Source of the DNA: Agromyces rhizosphaerae
Lineage (GTDB): Bacteria > Actinomycetota > Actinomycetes > Actinomycetales > Microbacteriaceae
Direction: 5' to 3'
Length of the DNA stretch: 64,000 nucleotides
NCBI RefSeq assembly: GCF_027925245.1
Contig: NZ_BSDP01000001.1
Location: forward strand, 1,302,001-1,366,000
Below are positions 33,233 through 42,280 of the stretch, piece by piece (the stretch's first letter is position 1; each line of letters begins with the position of its first letter). The notes beneath the pieces were generated by a model. It worked only from the letters and a program-made list of their open reading frames with translations, ran no database searches and was not told where the DNA came from. A program made the position numbers and the translations under genes.

Positions 33233-33274
33233 TTGCGGTCGACACGCCGGGCGCGGTATCGTTGAAACGATTCA
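33233..33274 (+). promoter_or_regulatory. Promoter and LacI-type operator of the rhamnose catabolic operon
   Basis: TTGCGG (33233-33238) and TATCGT (33257-33262) are 18 bp apart. Directly downstream is TGAAACGATTCA (33263-33274), with 5 of 6 palindromic pairs. The architecture (operator just after the -10) is the same as at 29019-29065. This operator should control rhaM and probably the whole operon to 40415. Confidence 0.68.
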
Positions 33275-33299
33275 CCCCCAACTTGAACGGAGCTCGACG

Positions 33300-33689
33300 A
33301 TGAGCAGCAGCACCCCGGCGCCGCAGCGCGTGTGCTTCCAGCTCCAGGTGCACCCCGATCGCCTCGAGGAGTACACCCGCCGCCACGCGGCCGTCTGGCC
33401 CGAGATGCTCCAGGCGATCGCCGACGCCGGGCGTCGCAACTACTCGCTCTTCCTCCGCCCCGACGGGCTCCTCATCGGCTACTACGAGACCGACGACGAC
33501 GAGGCCGCCCAGCGCGCGCTCGCCGCCGACCCGCGCACCGCGGCGTGGGAGGCCGAGATGGCCCCGTTCTTCGTGGCGCTCGACGGCGCCCGTCCCGACC
33601 AGGGCGCCCCCCAACTGACCGAGGTCTTCAATCTCGAGGACCAACTCGCCGCGCTCGACGACGAGCCCGGCCCGACCCCGCCGGCGTGA
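33300..33689 (+). CDS. rhaM: L-rhamnose mutarotase
   Basis: 129-residue RhaM-family protein that interconverts alpha and beta anomers of L-rhamnose to feed the isomerase. The small ferredoxin-like fold shows CFQLQVHPDRLEEYTRRHAA with the catalytic His of the YTRRHAAVWPEM region (about 27-38), NYSLFLRPDG and LIGYYETDD. About 25 residues at the C-terminus extend past the usual 104-residue form. GGAG is 7 bases upstream of the ATG. First gene of the rhamnose operon. Confidence 0.93.
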   Translation: MSSSTPAPQRVCFQLQVHPDRLEEYTRRHAAVWPEMLQAIADAGRRNYSLFLRPDGLLIGYYETDDDEAAQRALAADPRTAAWEAEMAPFFVALDGARPDQGAPQLTEVFNLEDQLAALDDEPGPTPPA

Positions 33690-33718
33690 GCCGGCACCGA
33701 CACAGAAAGCGACGACCA

Positions 33719-34885
33719 GTGAGCATCCTGACGCCAGAAATCCAGGCCGAACTCGCCAAGCAGGCGATCGAGCTGCCCAGCTGGGCCTTCGGCAACTCGG
33801 GCACCCGATTCAAGGTGTTCGGCACGCCCGGCACCCCGCGCGACCCCTACGAGAAGATCGCCGACGCCGCGCAGGTCAACCAGTACACCGCGCTCTCCCC
33901 GTCGGTCGCCCTGCACATCCCGTGGGACAAGGTCGACTCCTACGACGACCTCCGGAAGTACGCGGAGGACCTCGGCGTCTCGCTCGGCACCATCAACTCG
34001 AACACGTTCCAGGACGACGACTACAAGTTCGGCGCCCTGACCCACGAGGACGCGGGCATCCGCCGGAAGGCGATCGACCACCACCTCGAGTGCATCGACA
34101 TCATGGACCAGACCGGGTCGCGCGACCTCAAGATCTGGCTCGCCGAGGGCTCGAACTACCCCGGCCAGACCGACATGCGCGGCCGCCAGGACCGCCTGAA
34201 CGACTCGCTGCGCACCATCTACGAGCGGATCGGCGACGACCAGCGCCTCGTGCTCGAGTACAAGTTCTTCGAGCCGTCGTTCTACCACACCGACGTTCCC
34301 GACTGGGGCACGAGCTACGCCCAGGTCGCCTCGCTCGGCGACAGGGCGATGGTCTGCCTCGACACCGGCCACCACGCGCCGGGCACGAACATCGAGTTCA
34401 TCGTCATGCAGCTGCTGCGCCTCGGCAAGCTCGGGTCGTTCGACTTCAACTCGCGCTTCTACGCCGACGACGACCTGATCGTCGGCGCGGCCGACCCGTT
34501 CCAGCTGTTCCGCATCATCGTCGAGGTCATCCGCGGCGGCGGCTACGGCGACCCCGACGTCGCGTTCATGCTCGACCAGTGCCACAACGTCGAGGACAAG
34601 ATCCCCGGCCAGATCCGCTCCGTGCTGAACGTGCAGGAGATGACCGCCCGCGCGCTGCTCATCGACCACGAGGCGCTCCGCGCCGCGCAGGTCTCGGGCG
34701 ACGTGCTCGCGGCGAACGCCATCTTCATGGACGCGTTCTACACCGACGTGCGCCCCGCGCTCGCCGAGTGGCGCGAGAGCCGGGGACTGCCCGCCGACCC
34801 GATGGCCGCGTTCGCCGCGTCGGGCTACCTCGCGAAGATCGCCGAGGAGCGCGTCGGCGGCGTGCAGGCCGGCTGGGGCGCCTGA
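33719..34885 (+). CDS. rhaI: L-rhamnose isomerase, RhaI type
   Basis: 388-residue TIM-barrel isomerase converting L-rhamnose to L-rhamnulose with divalent metals. It is of the actinobacterial/Pseudomonas RhaI class, not E. coli RhaA. Metal-site features include LVLEYKFFEPSFYHTDVPDWG (Glu, about 180), CLDTGHHAPGTNIE (Asp/His, about 215-228) and FDFNSRFYADDDL (Asp, about 245-257). GTG start at 33719, 29 bases after rhaM, with a weak ribosome site. Full length. Followed by a hairpin. Confidence 0.93.
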   Translation: MSILTPEIQAELAKQAIELPSWAFGNSGTRFKVFGTPGTPRDPYEKIADAAQVNQYTALSPSVALHIPWDKVDSYDDLRKYAEDLGVSLGTINSNTFQDDDYKFGALTHEDAGIRRKAIDHHLECIDIMDQTGSRDLKIWLAEGSNYPGQTDMRGRQDRLNDSLRTIYERIGDDQRLVLEYKFFEPSFYHTDVPDWGTSYAQVASLGDRAMVCLDTGHHAPGTNIEFIVMQLLRLGKLGSFDFNSRFYADDDLIVGAADPFQLFRIIVEVIRGGGYGDPDVAFMLDQCHNVEDKIPGQIRSVLNVQEMTARALLIDHEALRAAQVSGDVLAANAIFMDAFYTDVRPALAEWRESRGLPADPMAAFAASGYLAKIAEERVGGVQAGWGA

Positions 34886-34906
34886 CATGACGCTCGCCGC
34901 CCGCGC

Positions 34907-34956
34907 CGGTGCGCGAACCGTGGTCTCCCGGGGGGACGGCCACGGTTCGGGCACCG
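34907..34956 (+). terminator. Hairpin after rhaI
   Basis: CGAACCGTGG (34914-34923) pairs with CCACGGTTCG (34940-34949). After one mismatched base on each side, CGGTGC (34907-34912) pairs with GCACCG (34951-34956). The 16-base loop is G/C-rich. It may partly terminate or protect the rhaM-rhaI message before the next genes. Confidence 0.7.
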
Positions 34957-35050
34957 TCGGCGTGCGCGGCGAGCGACGCAATCTTCCCGCGGCGCGTTGC
35001 GTGGTGGTGGCGCGCCGCGGGATCCTCTTCACGTACTTCCGGGGGGAACG

Positions 35051-35983
35051 ATGGGGCGCCAGGGCATGAGCATCGCGCACCTGCTCCGCGTCTACGAGGC
35101 GACGGATGCCACGGGCGAGCCGCGCACCGACCGCACCCTGCTCGTGTGGGCGCACGGCGGCGCGTTCGCCTTCGGCGACCTCGACATGCCCGAGGCCGAC
35201 TGGGTGGCATCGCGCTTCGCCGAGCGCGGCACGCCCGTCGTGTCGATCGACTACCGGCTCGCGGGACCGGGCACCACGTTCCCCGCGGCATCCGACGACG
35301 TGCTCGTCGCCTGGCGCTGGGCCGTCGCCAATGCCGAGCGCCTGGGCGCCCGGCGCATCGTCATCGGCGGTGCGAGCGCCGGCGCCAACATCGTGACCGG
35401 CGCGGTGCTGCGCATGCTGGCGGCCTCCACCGGTGGGGTGCGCGAGCGGATGCCCGACGCGGTGTTCCTCGCCTACCCCACGCTGCACGCCGTGCAGCCC
35501 GCCCCGGGCACCGACCTGCGGGCCGCGCTCGATGCGAACCCCGAGGCCGACCGCTTCGGGCCCGCGGCGGTGCTCGAGATGTACGAGAACTACCTCGGCG
35601 GCACGGTCGAGGGCGCGCCGCCGGCCGCGATCCCCGGCACCGCCACCCGCGACGAACTCGTCGGCTTCCCGCCCACGCTCATCGTCAACGACGACCTCGA
35701 CGAGCTGCGCGTCTCGGGCGAGGCGTTCGCCGCCATGCTCGCCGACGCGGGCGTGGACGTCACCTGCGAGACCGAGCCCGACGTCGACCACGGGCACCTG
35801 AACCGACCCGATCACCCCGCCGCCGCGCGCACCGTCGCGCGCGTCGCCGCGTGGTTCGACGACCTCGCCGCGGGCGCACCCGAGGCATCCGCCGCGCTCG
35901 TGCCGGAGGCATCCGCCCCGCCGACGTCCTCCACCGCCGTTCCCACGACAGACCCGACCGAACCGACCCCGACGCTCACCTAA
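35051..35983 (+). CDS. Alpha/beta hydrolase, hormone-sensitive-lipase-like esterase
   Basis: 310-residue HSL-family esterase. The oxyanion motif HGGAFAFGD is at about 38, the nucleophile elbow GGASAGAN at about 112, the catalytic Asp in NDDLDELR at about 218, and His in DHGHLNRPDH at about 250. The last 35 residues are a Pro/Thr/Ala-rich disordered tail. The ATG at 35051 follows GGGGGGAA; a later ATG at 35066 is possible. Located inside the rhamnose operon, 9 bases before the aldolase gene, so it may deacylate imported rhamnosides. The substrate is inference. Confidence 0.85.
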   Translation: MGRQGMSIAHLLRVYEATDATGEPRTDRTLLVWAHGGAFAFGDLDMPEADWVASRFAERGTPVVSIDYRLAGPGTTFPAASDDVLVAWRWAVANAERLGARRIVIGGASAGANIVTGAVLRMLAASTGGVRERMPDAVFLAYPTLHAVQPAPGTDLRAALDANPEADRFGPAAVLEMYENYLGGTVEGAPPAAIPGTATRDELVGFPPTLIVNDDLDELRVSGEAFAAMLADAGVDVTCETEPDVDHGHLNRPDHPAAARTVARVAAWFDDLAAGAPEASAALVPEASAPPTSSTAVPTTDPTEPTPTLT

Positions 35984-35992
35984 GGAGCCACC

Positions 35993-38029
35993 ATGACGAA
36001 CCCCGCAGCCGCCGACCTCATCGCGCGGTCGAACCGCCTCGGCGCCGACCCCAAGAACACCAACTACGCCGGGGGCAACACCTCGGCCAAGGGCACCGAG
36101 ACCGACCCGGTCACCGGGCAGCCCGTCGAACTGCTCTGGGTCAAGGGCTCGGGCGGCGACCTCGGCACGCTGCAGGAGCGGGGCCTCGCGGTGCTGCGCA
36201 TGGACCGCATGCGCGCGCTCGTCGACGTGTACCCCGGCGTCGACCGCGAGGACGAGATGGTCGCCGCGTTCGACTACGCGCTGCACGGCAAGGGCGGCGC
36301 GGCCCCCTCGATCGACACCGCCATGCACGGCCTCGTCGACGCCGCGCACGTCGACCACCTGCACCCCGACGCAGGGATCGCCATCGCCACCGCGGCCGAC
36401 GGCGAGGAGCTCACCGCGAAGATCTTCGGCGACAAGGTCGTCTGGGTGCCGTGGCGCCGCCCGGGCTTCCAGCTCGGCCTCGACATCGCCGCGATCAAGG
36501 ACGCCAACCCGCAGGCCGTCGGCTGCATCCTGGGCGGCCACGGCATCACCGCCTGGGGCGACACGAGCGAGGAGACGGAAGCCAACTCGCTCTGGATCAT
36601 CGACACCGCAGCCGCGTACATCGCCGAGCACGGCACGGCCGACCCGTTCGGCGGCGTGGTCGCCGGCTTCGAGGCCCTCCCCGAGGCCGAGCGCCGGGCG
36701 AAGGCCGCCGCGCTCGCCCCGACCATCCGCGGCCTCGCGAGCCACGACAAGCCCATGGTCGGCCACTACACCGACTCCGACGTCGTGCTCGACTTCCTCG
36801 CCTCGGAGAAGCTCGGCCCGCTCGCCGAGCTCGGCACGAGCTGCCCCGATCACTTCCTGCGCACCAAGGTGAAGCCGATGGTGCTCGACCTGCCGGCGGA
36901 CGCCTCGGTCGAGGACTCGATCGCGCGCCTGAAGGAGCTGCACGAGGCGTACCGCGCGGACTACCAGGCGTACTACGACGCGCACGCGACCGAGGACAGC
37001 CCCGCGATCCGCGGCGCCGACCCGCTCATCGTGCTCGTGCCCGGCGTCGGCATGTTCAGCTACGGCGCGAACAAGCAGACCGCGCGCGTGGCCGGCGAGT
37101 TCTACGTCAACGCCATCAACGTGATGCGGGGCGCCGAGGCGCTCTCGACCTACTCCCCCATCTCCGACGCGGAGAAGTTCCGCATCGAGTACTGGGCGCT
37201 CGAGGAGGCCAAGCTCCAGCGCATGCCCAAGCCCAAGACCCACCAGGGCCGCATCGCGTTCGTGACCGGCGCCGCCTCGGGCATCGGCAAGGCCATCGCG
37301 ACCCGCCTCGCGGCCGAGGGCGCGTGCGTGGTCGTCGCCGACCTCGACCTGGAGAAGGCGCAGAGCGTCGCCGCCGAGCTCGGCGGCACCGACGTCGCGA
37401 TCGGCGTCGCCGCGAACGTGGCCGACGCCGCGGGCGTGCAGGCCGCGATCGACGCGACCGTGCTCGCGTTCGGCGGCATCGACCTGGTCGTCAACAACGC
37501 CGGCCTGTCGCTGTCGAAGCCGCTGCTCGAGACCACCGAGAAGGACTGGGACCTCCAGCACGACGTCATGGCGAAGGGCTCGTTCCTCGTCTCGAAGGCC
37601 GCCGCGAAGGCCCTCATCGAGCAGGAGATGGGCGGCGACATCATCTACATCTCGTCGAAGAACTCGGTGTTCGCCGGCCCGAACAACATCGCCTACTCGG
37701 CGACCAAGGCCGACCAGGCGCACCAGGTGCGACTGCTCGCCGTCGAGCTCGGCGAGTACGGCGTGCGCGTCAACGGCATCAACCCCGACGGCGTCGTGCG
37801 CGGCTCGGGCATCTTCGCCGCGGGCTGGGGCGCCAACCGCGCCAAGACCTACGGCGTCGAGGAGAAGGACCTGGGCAAGTTCTACGCGCAGCGCACCATC
37901 CTCAAGCGCGAGGTCGTGCCCGAGAACGTCGCCGACGCGGTGTTCGTGCTCACCGGACCCGAGCTCAGCCGCACCACCGGCCTCCACGTGCCGGTCGACT
38001 CCGGCGTCGCCGCCGCGTTCATCCGATGA
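35993..38029 (+). CDS. Bifunctional L-rhamnulose-1-phosphate aldolase/short-chain lactaldehyde dehydrogenase
   Basis: 678-residue two-domain enzyme. The class II aldolase domain (about 1-400) opens with NTNYAGGNTSAKG and carries the zinc-site histidines in DHLHPDAG (about 120) and GGHGITAWG (about 182). The SDR domain (about 415-678) has VTGAASGIGKA, NNAGLSL, the serine strand IIYISSKNS and the YSATK active site. Fusions of this kind (RhaEW/YuxG) cleave rhamnulose 1-phosphate to glycerone phosphate and L-lactaldehyde, which the second domain oxidises to L-lactate. GGAG precedes the ATG. The stop overlaps the kinase start. Confidence 0.92.
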   Translation: MTNPAAADLIARSNRLGADPKNTNYAGGNTSAKGTETDPVTGQPVELLWVKGSGGDLGTLQERGLAVLRMDRMRALVDVYPGVDREDEMVAAFDYALHGKGGAAPSIDTAMHGLVDAAHVDHLHPDAGIAIATAADGEELTAKIFGDKVVWVPWRRPGFQLGLDIAAIKDANPQAVGCILGGHGITAWGDTSEETEANSLWIIDTAAAYIAEHGTADPFGGVVAGFEALPEAERRAKAAALAPTIRGLASHDKPMVGHYTDSDVVLDFLASEKLGPLAELGTSCPDHFLRTKVKPMVLDLPADASVEDSIARLKELHEAYRADYQAYYDAHATEDSPAIRGADPLIVLVPGVGMFSYGANKQTARVAGEFYVNAINVMRGAEALSTYSPISDAEKFRIEYWALEEAKLQRMPKPKTHQGRIAFVTGAASGIGKAIATRLAAEGACVVVADLDLEKAQSVAAELGGTDVAIGVAANVADAAGVQAAIDATVLAFGGIDLVVNNAGLSLSKPLLETTEKDWDLQHDVMAKGSFLVSKAAAKALIEQEMGGDIIYISSKNSVFAGPNNIAYSATKADQAHQVRLLAVELGEYGVRVNGINPDGVVRGSGIFAAGWGANRAKTYGVEEKDLGKFYAQRTILKREVVPENVADAVFVLTGPELSRTTGLHVPVDSGVAAAFIR

Positions 38030-39450
38030 GCACGTCGGGCCACGTCGCCGCGATCGACCTGGGCGCGACCAGCGGCCGGGTCATGCTCGGCGCGGTCGGG
38101 CCGAACTCGCTCGAGCTGCACGCGGTCGGCCGGTTCCCGAACCAGCCCGTGCGCACGATCAACGGGCTGCACTGGGACCTGCTCGCGCTCTACCGGGGCG
38201 CGGTCGACGGGCTGCGCGCGGCCGTCGCCGAGGCGCCCGACGTGGCGAGCATCGGCGTCGACTCGTGGGCGGTCGACTACGCGCTGCTGCGCGACGGGCG
38301 CATGCTCGGCACGCCGTTCCACTACCGCGACGAGCGCACGGCGGCGGGCGTCGAGGCGGTGCACGCCGTCACGCCGTTCGAGGAGCTCTACCGCCGCAAC
38401 GGCCTGCAGTTCCTGCCGTTCAACACGGTCTACCAGCTCGCCGCCGAGCGCGACGGCGGGATGCTGTCGCTCGCCGACACGATGCTGCTCGTGCCCGACC
38501 TCATCGCGTACTTCCTCACCGGCGAGGCCGTGGCCGAGCGCACGAACGCCTCGACCACGGGCCTCGTCGACGTGATCACGCACGCGTGGGACACCGAGCT
38601 CGCCGAGCGGCTGCAGCTGCCGGCATCCGTGCTGCCCCGCCTCGTGGACCCGGGCGAGCGCATCGGCTCGACGCTCGGCTACGTGAACGACGGGATCGGC
38701 GCGATCTCGCCGATCGACGTGGTGGCGGTGGGCTCGCACGACACGGCGTCGGCCGTGGTCGCGGTGCCCATGCGGGCCGAGACCGCGGCGTACATCTCGT
38801 GCGGCACCTGGGGCCTCGTGGGCCTGGAGCTGGAGCAGCCGGTGCTGACGGATGCCGCGCGGCAGGCGAACTTCACGAACGAGGGCGGCGTCGACTCGCG
38901 CGTGCGCTTCCTGCACAACGTGATGGGGCTGTGGCTGCTGAGCGAGTCGATCCGCGAGTGGGAGCGCGCCGGCGAGTCCGTCGAGCTGACCGAACTGCTC
39001 GCCGCGGCGGCATCCGTCACCGCACCCGTCGCCGTGTTCGACGCGAACGACCCGCGATTCATGGCGCCGGGCGACATGCCCGCGCGCATCGCCGAGTGGT
39101 GCCGCGAGCACGATCAGCCCGTGCCGTCGACGCAGGCCGAGTTCGCGCGCAGCATCATCGAGAGCCTCGCCGAGGCGTTCGGCGACGCCGTGCGCACGGC
39201 TGCCGAGCTGTCGGGGCGCACGGTCGAGACCATCCACATGGTCGGCGGCGGCGCGCTCAACGAGCTGCTCTGCCAGCGCACGGCCGACCGCGCGGGGCTG
39301 CCCGTGCTCGCCGGCCCGGTCGAGGCCACCGCCATCGGCAACGTGCTCGTGCAGGCGCGCACGCAGGGCTTCGCGGGCGGCGACCTCGAGTCGCTGCGTG
39401 ACCTCGTCGCCACGGCGTTCGCGCCGCGCCGCTACGATCCGAAGGCATGA
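38026..39450 (+). CDS. rhaB: Rhamnulokinase
   Basis: 474-residue FGGY-family kinase phosphorylating L-rhamnulose at O1. The N-terminal phosphate-1 loop is AAIDLGATSGRVMLG. IGVDSWAVDYALL at about 77 contains the catalytic-region Asp of the family, and SHDTASAVVAVP at about 235, CGTWGLVGLEL and HMVGGGALNELLCQ (adenosine motif, about 405) follow. The ATG overlaps the aldolase stop (ATGA). Standard length for RhaB. It completes the RhaM-RhaI-RhaB-aldolase route encoded in order. Confidence 0.94.
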   Translation: MSTSGHVAAIDLGATSGRVMLGAVGPNSLELHAVGRFPNQPVRTINGLHWDLLALYRGAVDGLRAAVAEAPDVASIGVDSWAVDYALLRDGRMLGTPFHYRDERTAAGVEAVHAVTPFEELYRRNGLQFLPFNTVYQLAAERDGGMLSLADTMLLVPDLIAYFLTGEAVAERTNASTTGLVDVITHAWDTELAERLQLPASVLPRLVDPGERIGSTLGYVNDGIGAISPIDVVAVGSHDTASAVVAVPMRAETAAYISCGTWGLVGLELEQPVLTDAARQANFTNEGGVDSRVRFLHNVMGLWLLSESIREWERAGESVELTELLAAAASVTAPVAVFDANDPRFMAPGDMPARIAEWCREHDQPVPSTQAEFARSIIESLAEAFGDAVRTAAELSGRTVETIHMVGGGALNELLCQRTADRAGLPVLAGPVEATAIGNVLVQARTQGFAGGDLESLRDLVATAFAPRRYDPKA

Positions 39451-40415
39451 CGACGTTCGACCACGCCTTCGACTGGGCCCGACGCCACGTGGACGCGGGC
39501 ACCCTTCCCGGCGGGGTGCTCGGCGTCGCCACGAGCGACGGCATCATCGCGCTCGACGCCTTCGGCGACGCGGGCACCGGCGACCACTACCCGCTGTTCT
39601 CGATCACGAAGCCGCTCGTGGGGCTCGCCGCGCTGCGCCTCATCGAGCAGGGGCGGCTGACGCTCGAGACGCCGCTCGCCACCGCGGTGCCGGAGTTCGG
39701 CGCCGACCGCGACGACATGGTGCGTCTGCGGCACCTCGTGAGCCACACCTCGGGCATCCCCGAGCCGGCGCTCGACGTGCCGCCGGGGCTGCGCCCCGCC
39801 CTGCTCGCCCCCGGCCGCGACTTCGCCGCGGGAGCCATCTCGCGCTACTCGACGATCGCCTACGAGGGCATCGCCGCGCTCATCTCCCATGCGGGCGGCG
39901 CGCCGTGGGAGCAGCAGGTGCTCGAGACGCTCGCGGGGGCGGATGCCACGGGCGTCACGTTCGACGTCGAGGCGACGCGCCACGCGCCCGTCGAGTGCGC
40001 CGAGCAGGGCGTCGACTGGGAGCTGTTCGCGTCGCACCGCAATCCCGGCGCCGGGGCGTTCGCGACCGCCGAGGACCTCCTCGCGGTCGCCGTCTCGCTG
40101 CTGCGCGACGACGGCAGGCTGGTGCACCCGGTCACCCGCGCGATGATGCGGCGCTCGCTCACCGACGGCATCCCGACCATCGACCCGTACCCGCCCGAGC
40201 GCGGCACGCACTGGGGCTTCACCTGGTGCCTGCGCGACGCGGCGCCCGCGGCGCTCGCCCGCGACGCGTTCGGCCACGGCGGCTGGGCGGGCACCGACTT
40301 CTGGGTGCACCCCGAGCACGACGTCGCGTTCGTGTTCCTCACCAACGTGGCGTCGTCGGGCCGGCTCGGCCTCGGCCTCGACGAGCTCGACAACGCGGTG
40401 GTCACCGGGCGCTGA
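39447..40415 (+). CDS. Serine hydrolase of the beta-lactamase/class C family
   Basis: 322-residue cytosolic penicillin-binding-protein-fold hydrolase. The SxxK nucleophile is in LFSITKPLVG (Ser at about 53), the second motif is RYSTIAYEG (Tyr, in place of YxN), and the third is GHGGWAGTDF (HGG for KTG). The lack of a signal peptide and the HGG motif point to an esterase or peptidase rather than an antibiotic-degrading lactamase. It overlaps the rhaB stop (ATGA), so it is the last gene of the rhamnose operon and possibly another glycoside deacylase. Function unproven. Confidence 0.85.
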   Translation: MTTFDHAFDWARRHVDAGTLPGGVLGVATSDGIIALDAFGDAGTGDHYPLFSITKPLVGLAALRLIEQGRLTLETPLATAVPEFGADRDDMVRLRHLVSHTSGIPEPALDVPPGLRPALLAPGRDFAAGAISRYSTIAYEGIAALISHAGGAPWEQQVLETLAGADATGVTFDVEATRHAPVECAEQGVDWELFASHRNPGAGAFATAEDLLAVAVSLLRDDGRLVHPVTRAMMRRSLTDGIPTIDPYPPERGTHWGFTWCLRDAAPAALARDAFGHGGWAGTDFWVHPEHDVAFVFLTNVASSGRLGLGLDELDNAVVTGR

Positions 40416-40478
40416 GCCGACCGGCGGCATGAGCCGGCGGCATCCGTCGCACTTCCCGTGGGCCTCAGGGCGTGCGCG

Positions 40479-41150
40479 TCAGGTGCGCTCGGCGCGCGTC
40501 GGGGGCTCGGCCCGGCGACCGTGCACCGCGATGTTGAGGTCGTCGGTGCTGAACGGCTCGGTCGGCATCGGCTGCGCGGTGTCCGACGCGCGGAGGCCGT
40601 CGAGCGTGATCGTGCGGTAGCGCGCGAGGGCGACGCCGCGCTGCGGCTCCGGGAACCGCAGCACGCTCGCCATGGCGAGCGGCAACATGCCGAGGTCGGT
40701 GCCGGTCACGTCGGTGCGCAGCGACCCCTCGTCGTGCGCGCGCTGCACGAACGCGGCGACCGCCTCCTCCCAGCGCATGCCGGGCCGGTAGTCGGGGTCG
40801 AGCTCCGACATGCGGTGCAGCACCGCGGGCGTCGCCGGGTAGTCGACCAGTATCGCGAGGTTGCCGTCGAGGAACGCGACGACCTGGTCCCAGCCCGAGT
40901 CGAGCTCGGCGAGCTGCTCCATGACCACGTCGATGCGCGCGGCGGCGCGGTCGTAGAGCGCGCGGATCAGGTCGGCGTAGGTCGGGAAGCGGCGGTACAG
41001 CGTGCCGATGCCGACCCCGGTGCGCTCGGCGAGCTCGTGCAGCGAGGCGTCGATGCCCGCCTCCGCGAAGTATTTCTCGGCCTCGTCGAGCAGGCGCTCG
41101 CGGTTGAGTGCGGCGTCACGGCGGAGCGGTCGGGTTGTTGTTACTGACAC
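40479..41150 (-). CDS. TetR-family regulator
   Basis: 223-residue regulator. The N-terminal helix-turn-helix (about 12-60) reads NRERLLDEAEKYFAEAGIDA, then LAERTGVGIGTLYRRFPTYADL. The C-terminal half resembles the SbtR/TetR_C_33 group. GTG start at 41150. It follows the aldo/keto reductase gene by 55 bases on the same strand and probably represses it. Ligand unknown. Convergent with the serine hydrolase gene. Confidence 0.9.
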   Translation of the reverse strand: MSVTTTRPLRRDAALNRERLLDEAEKYFAEAGIDASLHELAERTGVGIGTLYRRFPTYADLIRALYDRAAARIDVVMEQLAELDSGWDQVVAFLDGNLAILVDYPATPAVLHRMSELDPDYRPGMRWEEAVAAFVQRAHDEGSLRTDVTGTDLGMLPLAMASVLRFPEPQRGVALARYRTITLDGLRASDTAQPMPTEPFSTDDLNIAVHGRRAEPPTRAERT

Positions 41151-41205
41151 AGCCTCATCTTACGACCGGTGCCGTCCGGTACGCCCGGGCACGCCCGGTC
41201 GTACG

Positions 41206-42174
41206 TCATGCGGCAGATGCCGCGGAGAGCTCGTCCAGCTCGGCCGACGACAGCTCGAGGGTCGCCGAGGCGAGCAGCGCGGGCAGCTGGTCGACGTGAC
41301 GCGCGCTCGCGATGGGCGCGACCACGGTCGGCTGCACGCGGAGCCAGGCGAGGGCGACGGATGCCACGGGCACGCCGTGCGCCGCCGCGATGCGGTCGAG
41401 CGCGGCCAGCACGGCGGTGCCGCGGTCGTCGAGGTACGACGAGGCGGCCGCGGCGCGCGGGCTGGCGTCGGCCGCAGCGGCATCCGCCCCGCTCCGGTAC
41501 TTGCCGGAGAGGAAGCCCTTGGCGAGCGAGAAGTAGGCGAAGACGGCGAGGCCCTCGCGCTCGGCGCGCTGCCGGAGCCCGTGCTCGAAGTCGCGCTCGA
41601 CGAGGTTGTAGTGGGGCTGGAGCGCCGCGGCGCGGTGGAACCCGTTCGCCTCGGTCACCTGGAACCACTCGTCGATGCGCTCGGGCGTGTAGTTCGAGAT
41701 GCCGATCGCCCGCACCTTGCCCGCGTCGACCAGGCCCGAGAGCGCGCCGACGGTCTCCTCGAGCGGCACGGATGCGTCGTCGAAATGGGCGTAGTAGAGG
41801 TCGATGCGGTCGGTGCCCAGGCGCTGCAGCGACGCGTCGGCCGCGGCGCGGACGTTGTCGCCCGCGAGGCCCGTGAATTCGGGGTGCTGGCTCACCTTGG
41901 TCGCGATGACGACGTCATCGCGGTTGCCGCGGGCACGCATCCAGTCGCCGATGACCGTCTCGCTCTCGCCGCCGATGTGGCCCGGCGCCCAGGCCGAGTA
42001 CGCGTCGGCCGTGTCGACGAAGTTGCCGCCGCCCGCGACGAAGGCGTCGAGCACGGCCTCCGATTCCGCGACGTCGGCGGTCCAGCCGAAGACGTTGCCG
42101 CCGAGGTTCAGCGGGAACACCTCGAGCCCGGTGTCGGCGATGCGGATGCGGGTGGCCTGCGCGGTCTCGGTCAT
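41206..42174 (-). CDS. Aldo/keto reductase
   Basis: 322-residue NADPH-dependent TIM-barrel reductase. The tetrad is visible as Asp and Tyr in FVDTADAYSAW (about 52-60), Lys in IATKVSQHP (about 92) and His in LYYAHFDDAS (about 130). Cofactor-binding ends are SNYTPERI and PIASARHVDQL. It belongs to the YajO/YdhF-like general aldehyde- and ketone-reducing group. Co-directional with the downstream TetR gene. The physiological substrate is unknown. Confidence 0.92.
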   Translation of the reverse strand: MTETAQATRIRIADTGLEVFPLNLGGNVFGWTADVAESEAVLDAFVAGGGNFVDTADAYSAWAPGHIGGESETVIGDWMRARGNRDDVVIATKVSQHPEFTGLAGDNVRAAADASLQRLGTDRIDLYYAHFDDASVPLEETVGALSGLVDAGKVRAIGISNYTPERIDEWFQVTEANGFHRAAALQPHYNLVERDFEHGLRQRAEREGLAVFAYFSLAKGFLSGKYRSGADAAAADASPRAAAASSYLDDRGTAVLAALDRIAAAHGVPVASVALAWLRVQPTVVAPIASARHVDQLPALLASATLELSSAELDELSAASAA

Positions 42175-42280
42175 GGAGCTCCTCCGGGTGTTCGACGTGC
42201 GTCTTCAGGCCAACGTCCGCGCGCCACGGGTATTCCCCGCGTAGGCTCGGGTCCGAGACCGCACGCGACGAAAGGCCGCC

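Noticed and set aside
33482..37987. Open frame of about 1500 codons on the minus strand
   Set aside because: It runs antisense to rhaI, the esterase and the aldolase gene, has biased His/Arg/Val composition, no domain and no ribosome site. At this GC content long antisense frames are common artefacts.
39447..40415. Antibiotic beta-lactamase
   Set aside because: There is an SxxK motif, but no signal peptide, HGG replaces KTG, and the gene overlaps rhaB. An esterase or peptidase role is more likely.
40421..40443. Direct repeat CCGGCGGCAT, two copies 13 bases apart
   Set aside because: Short, very GC-rich and in a small convergent gap; likely chance, with no partner elsewhere noticed.
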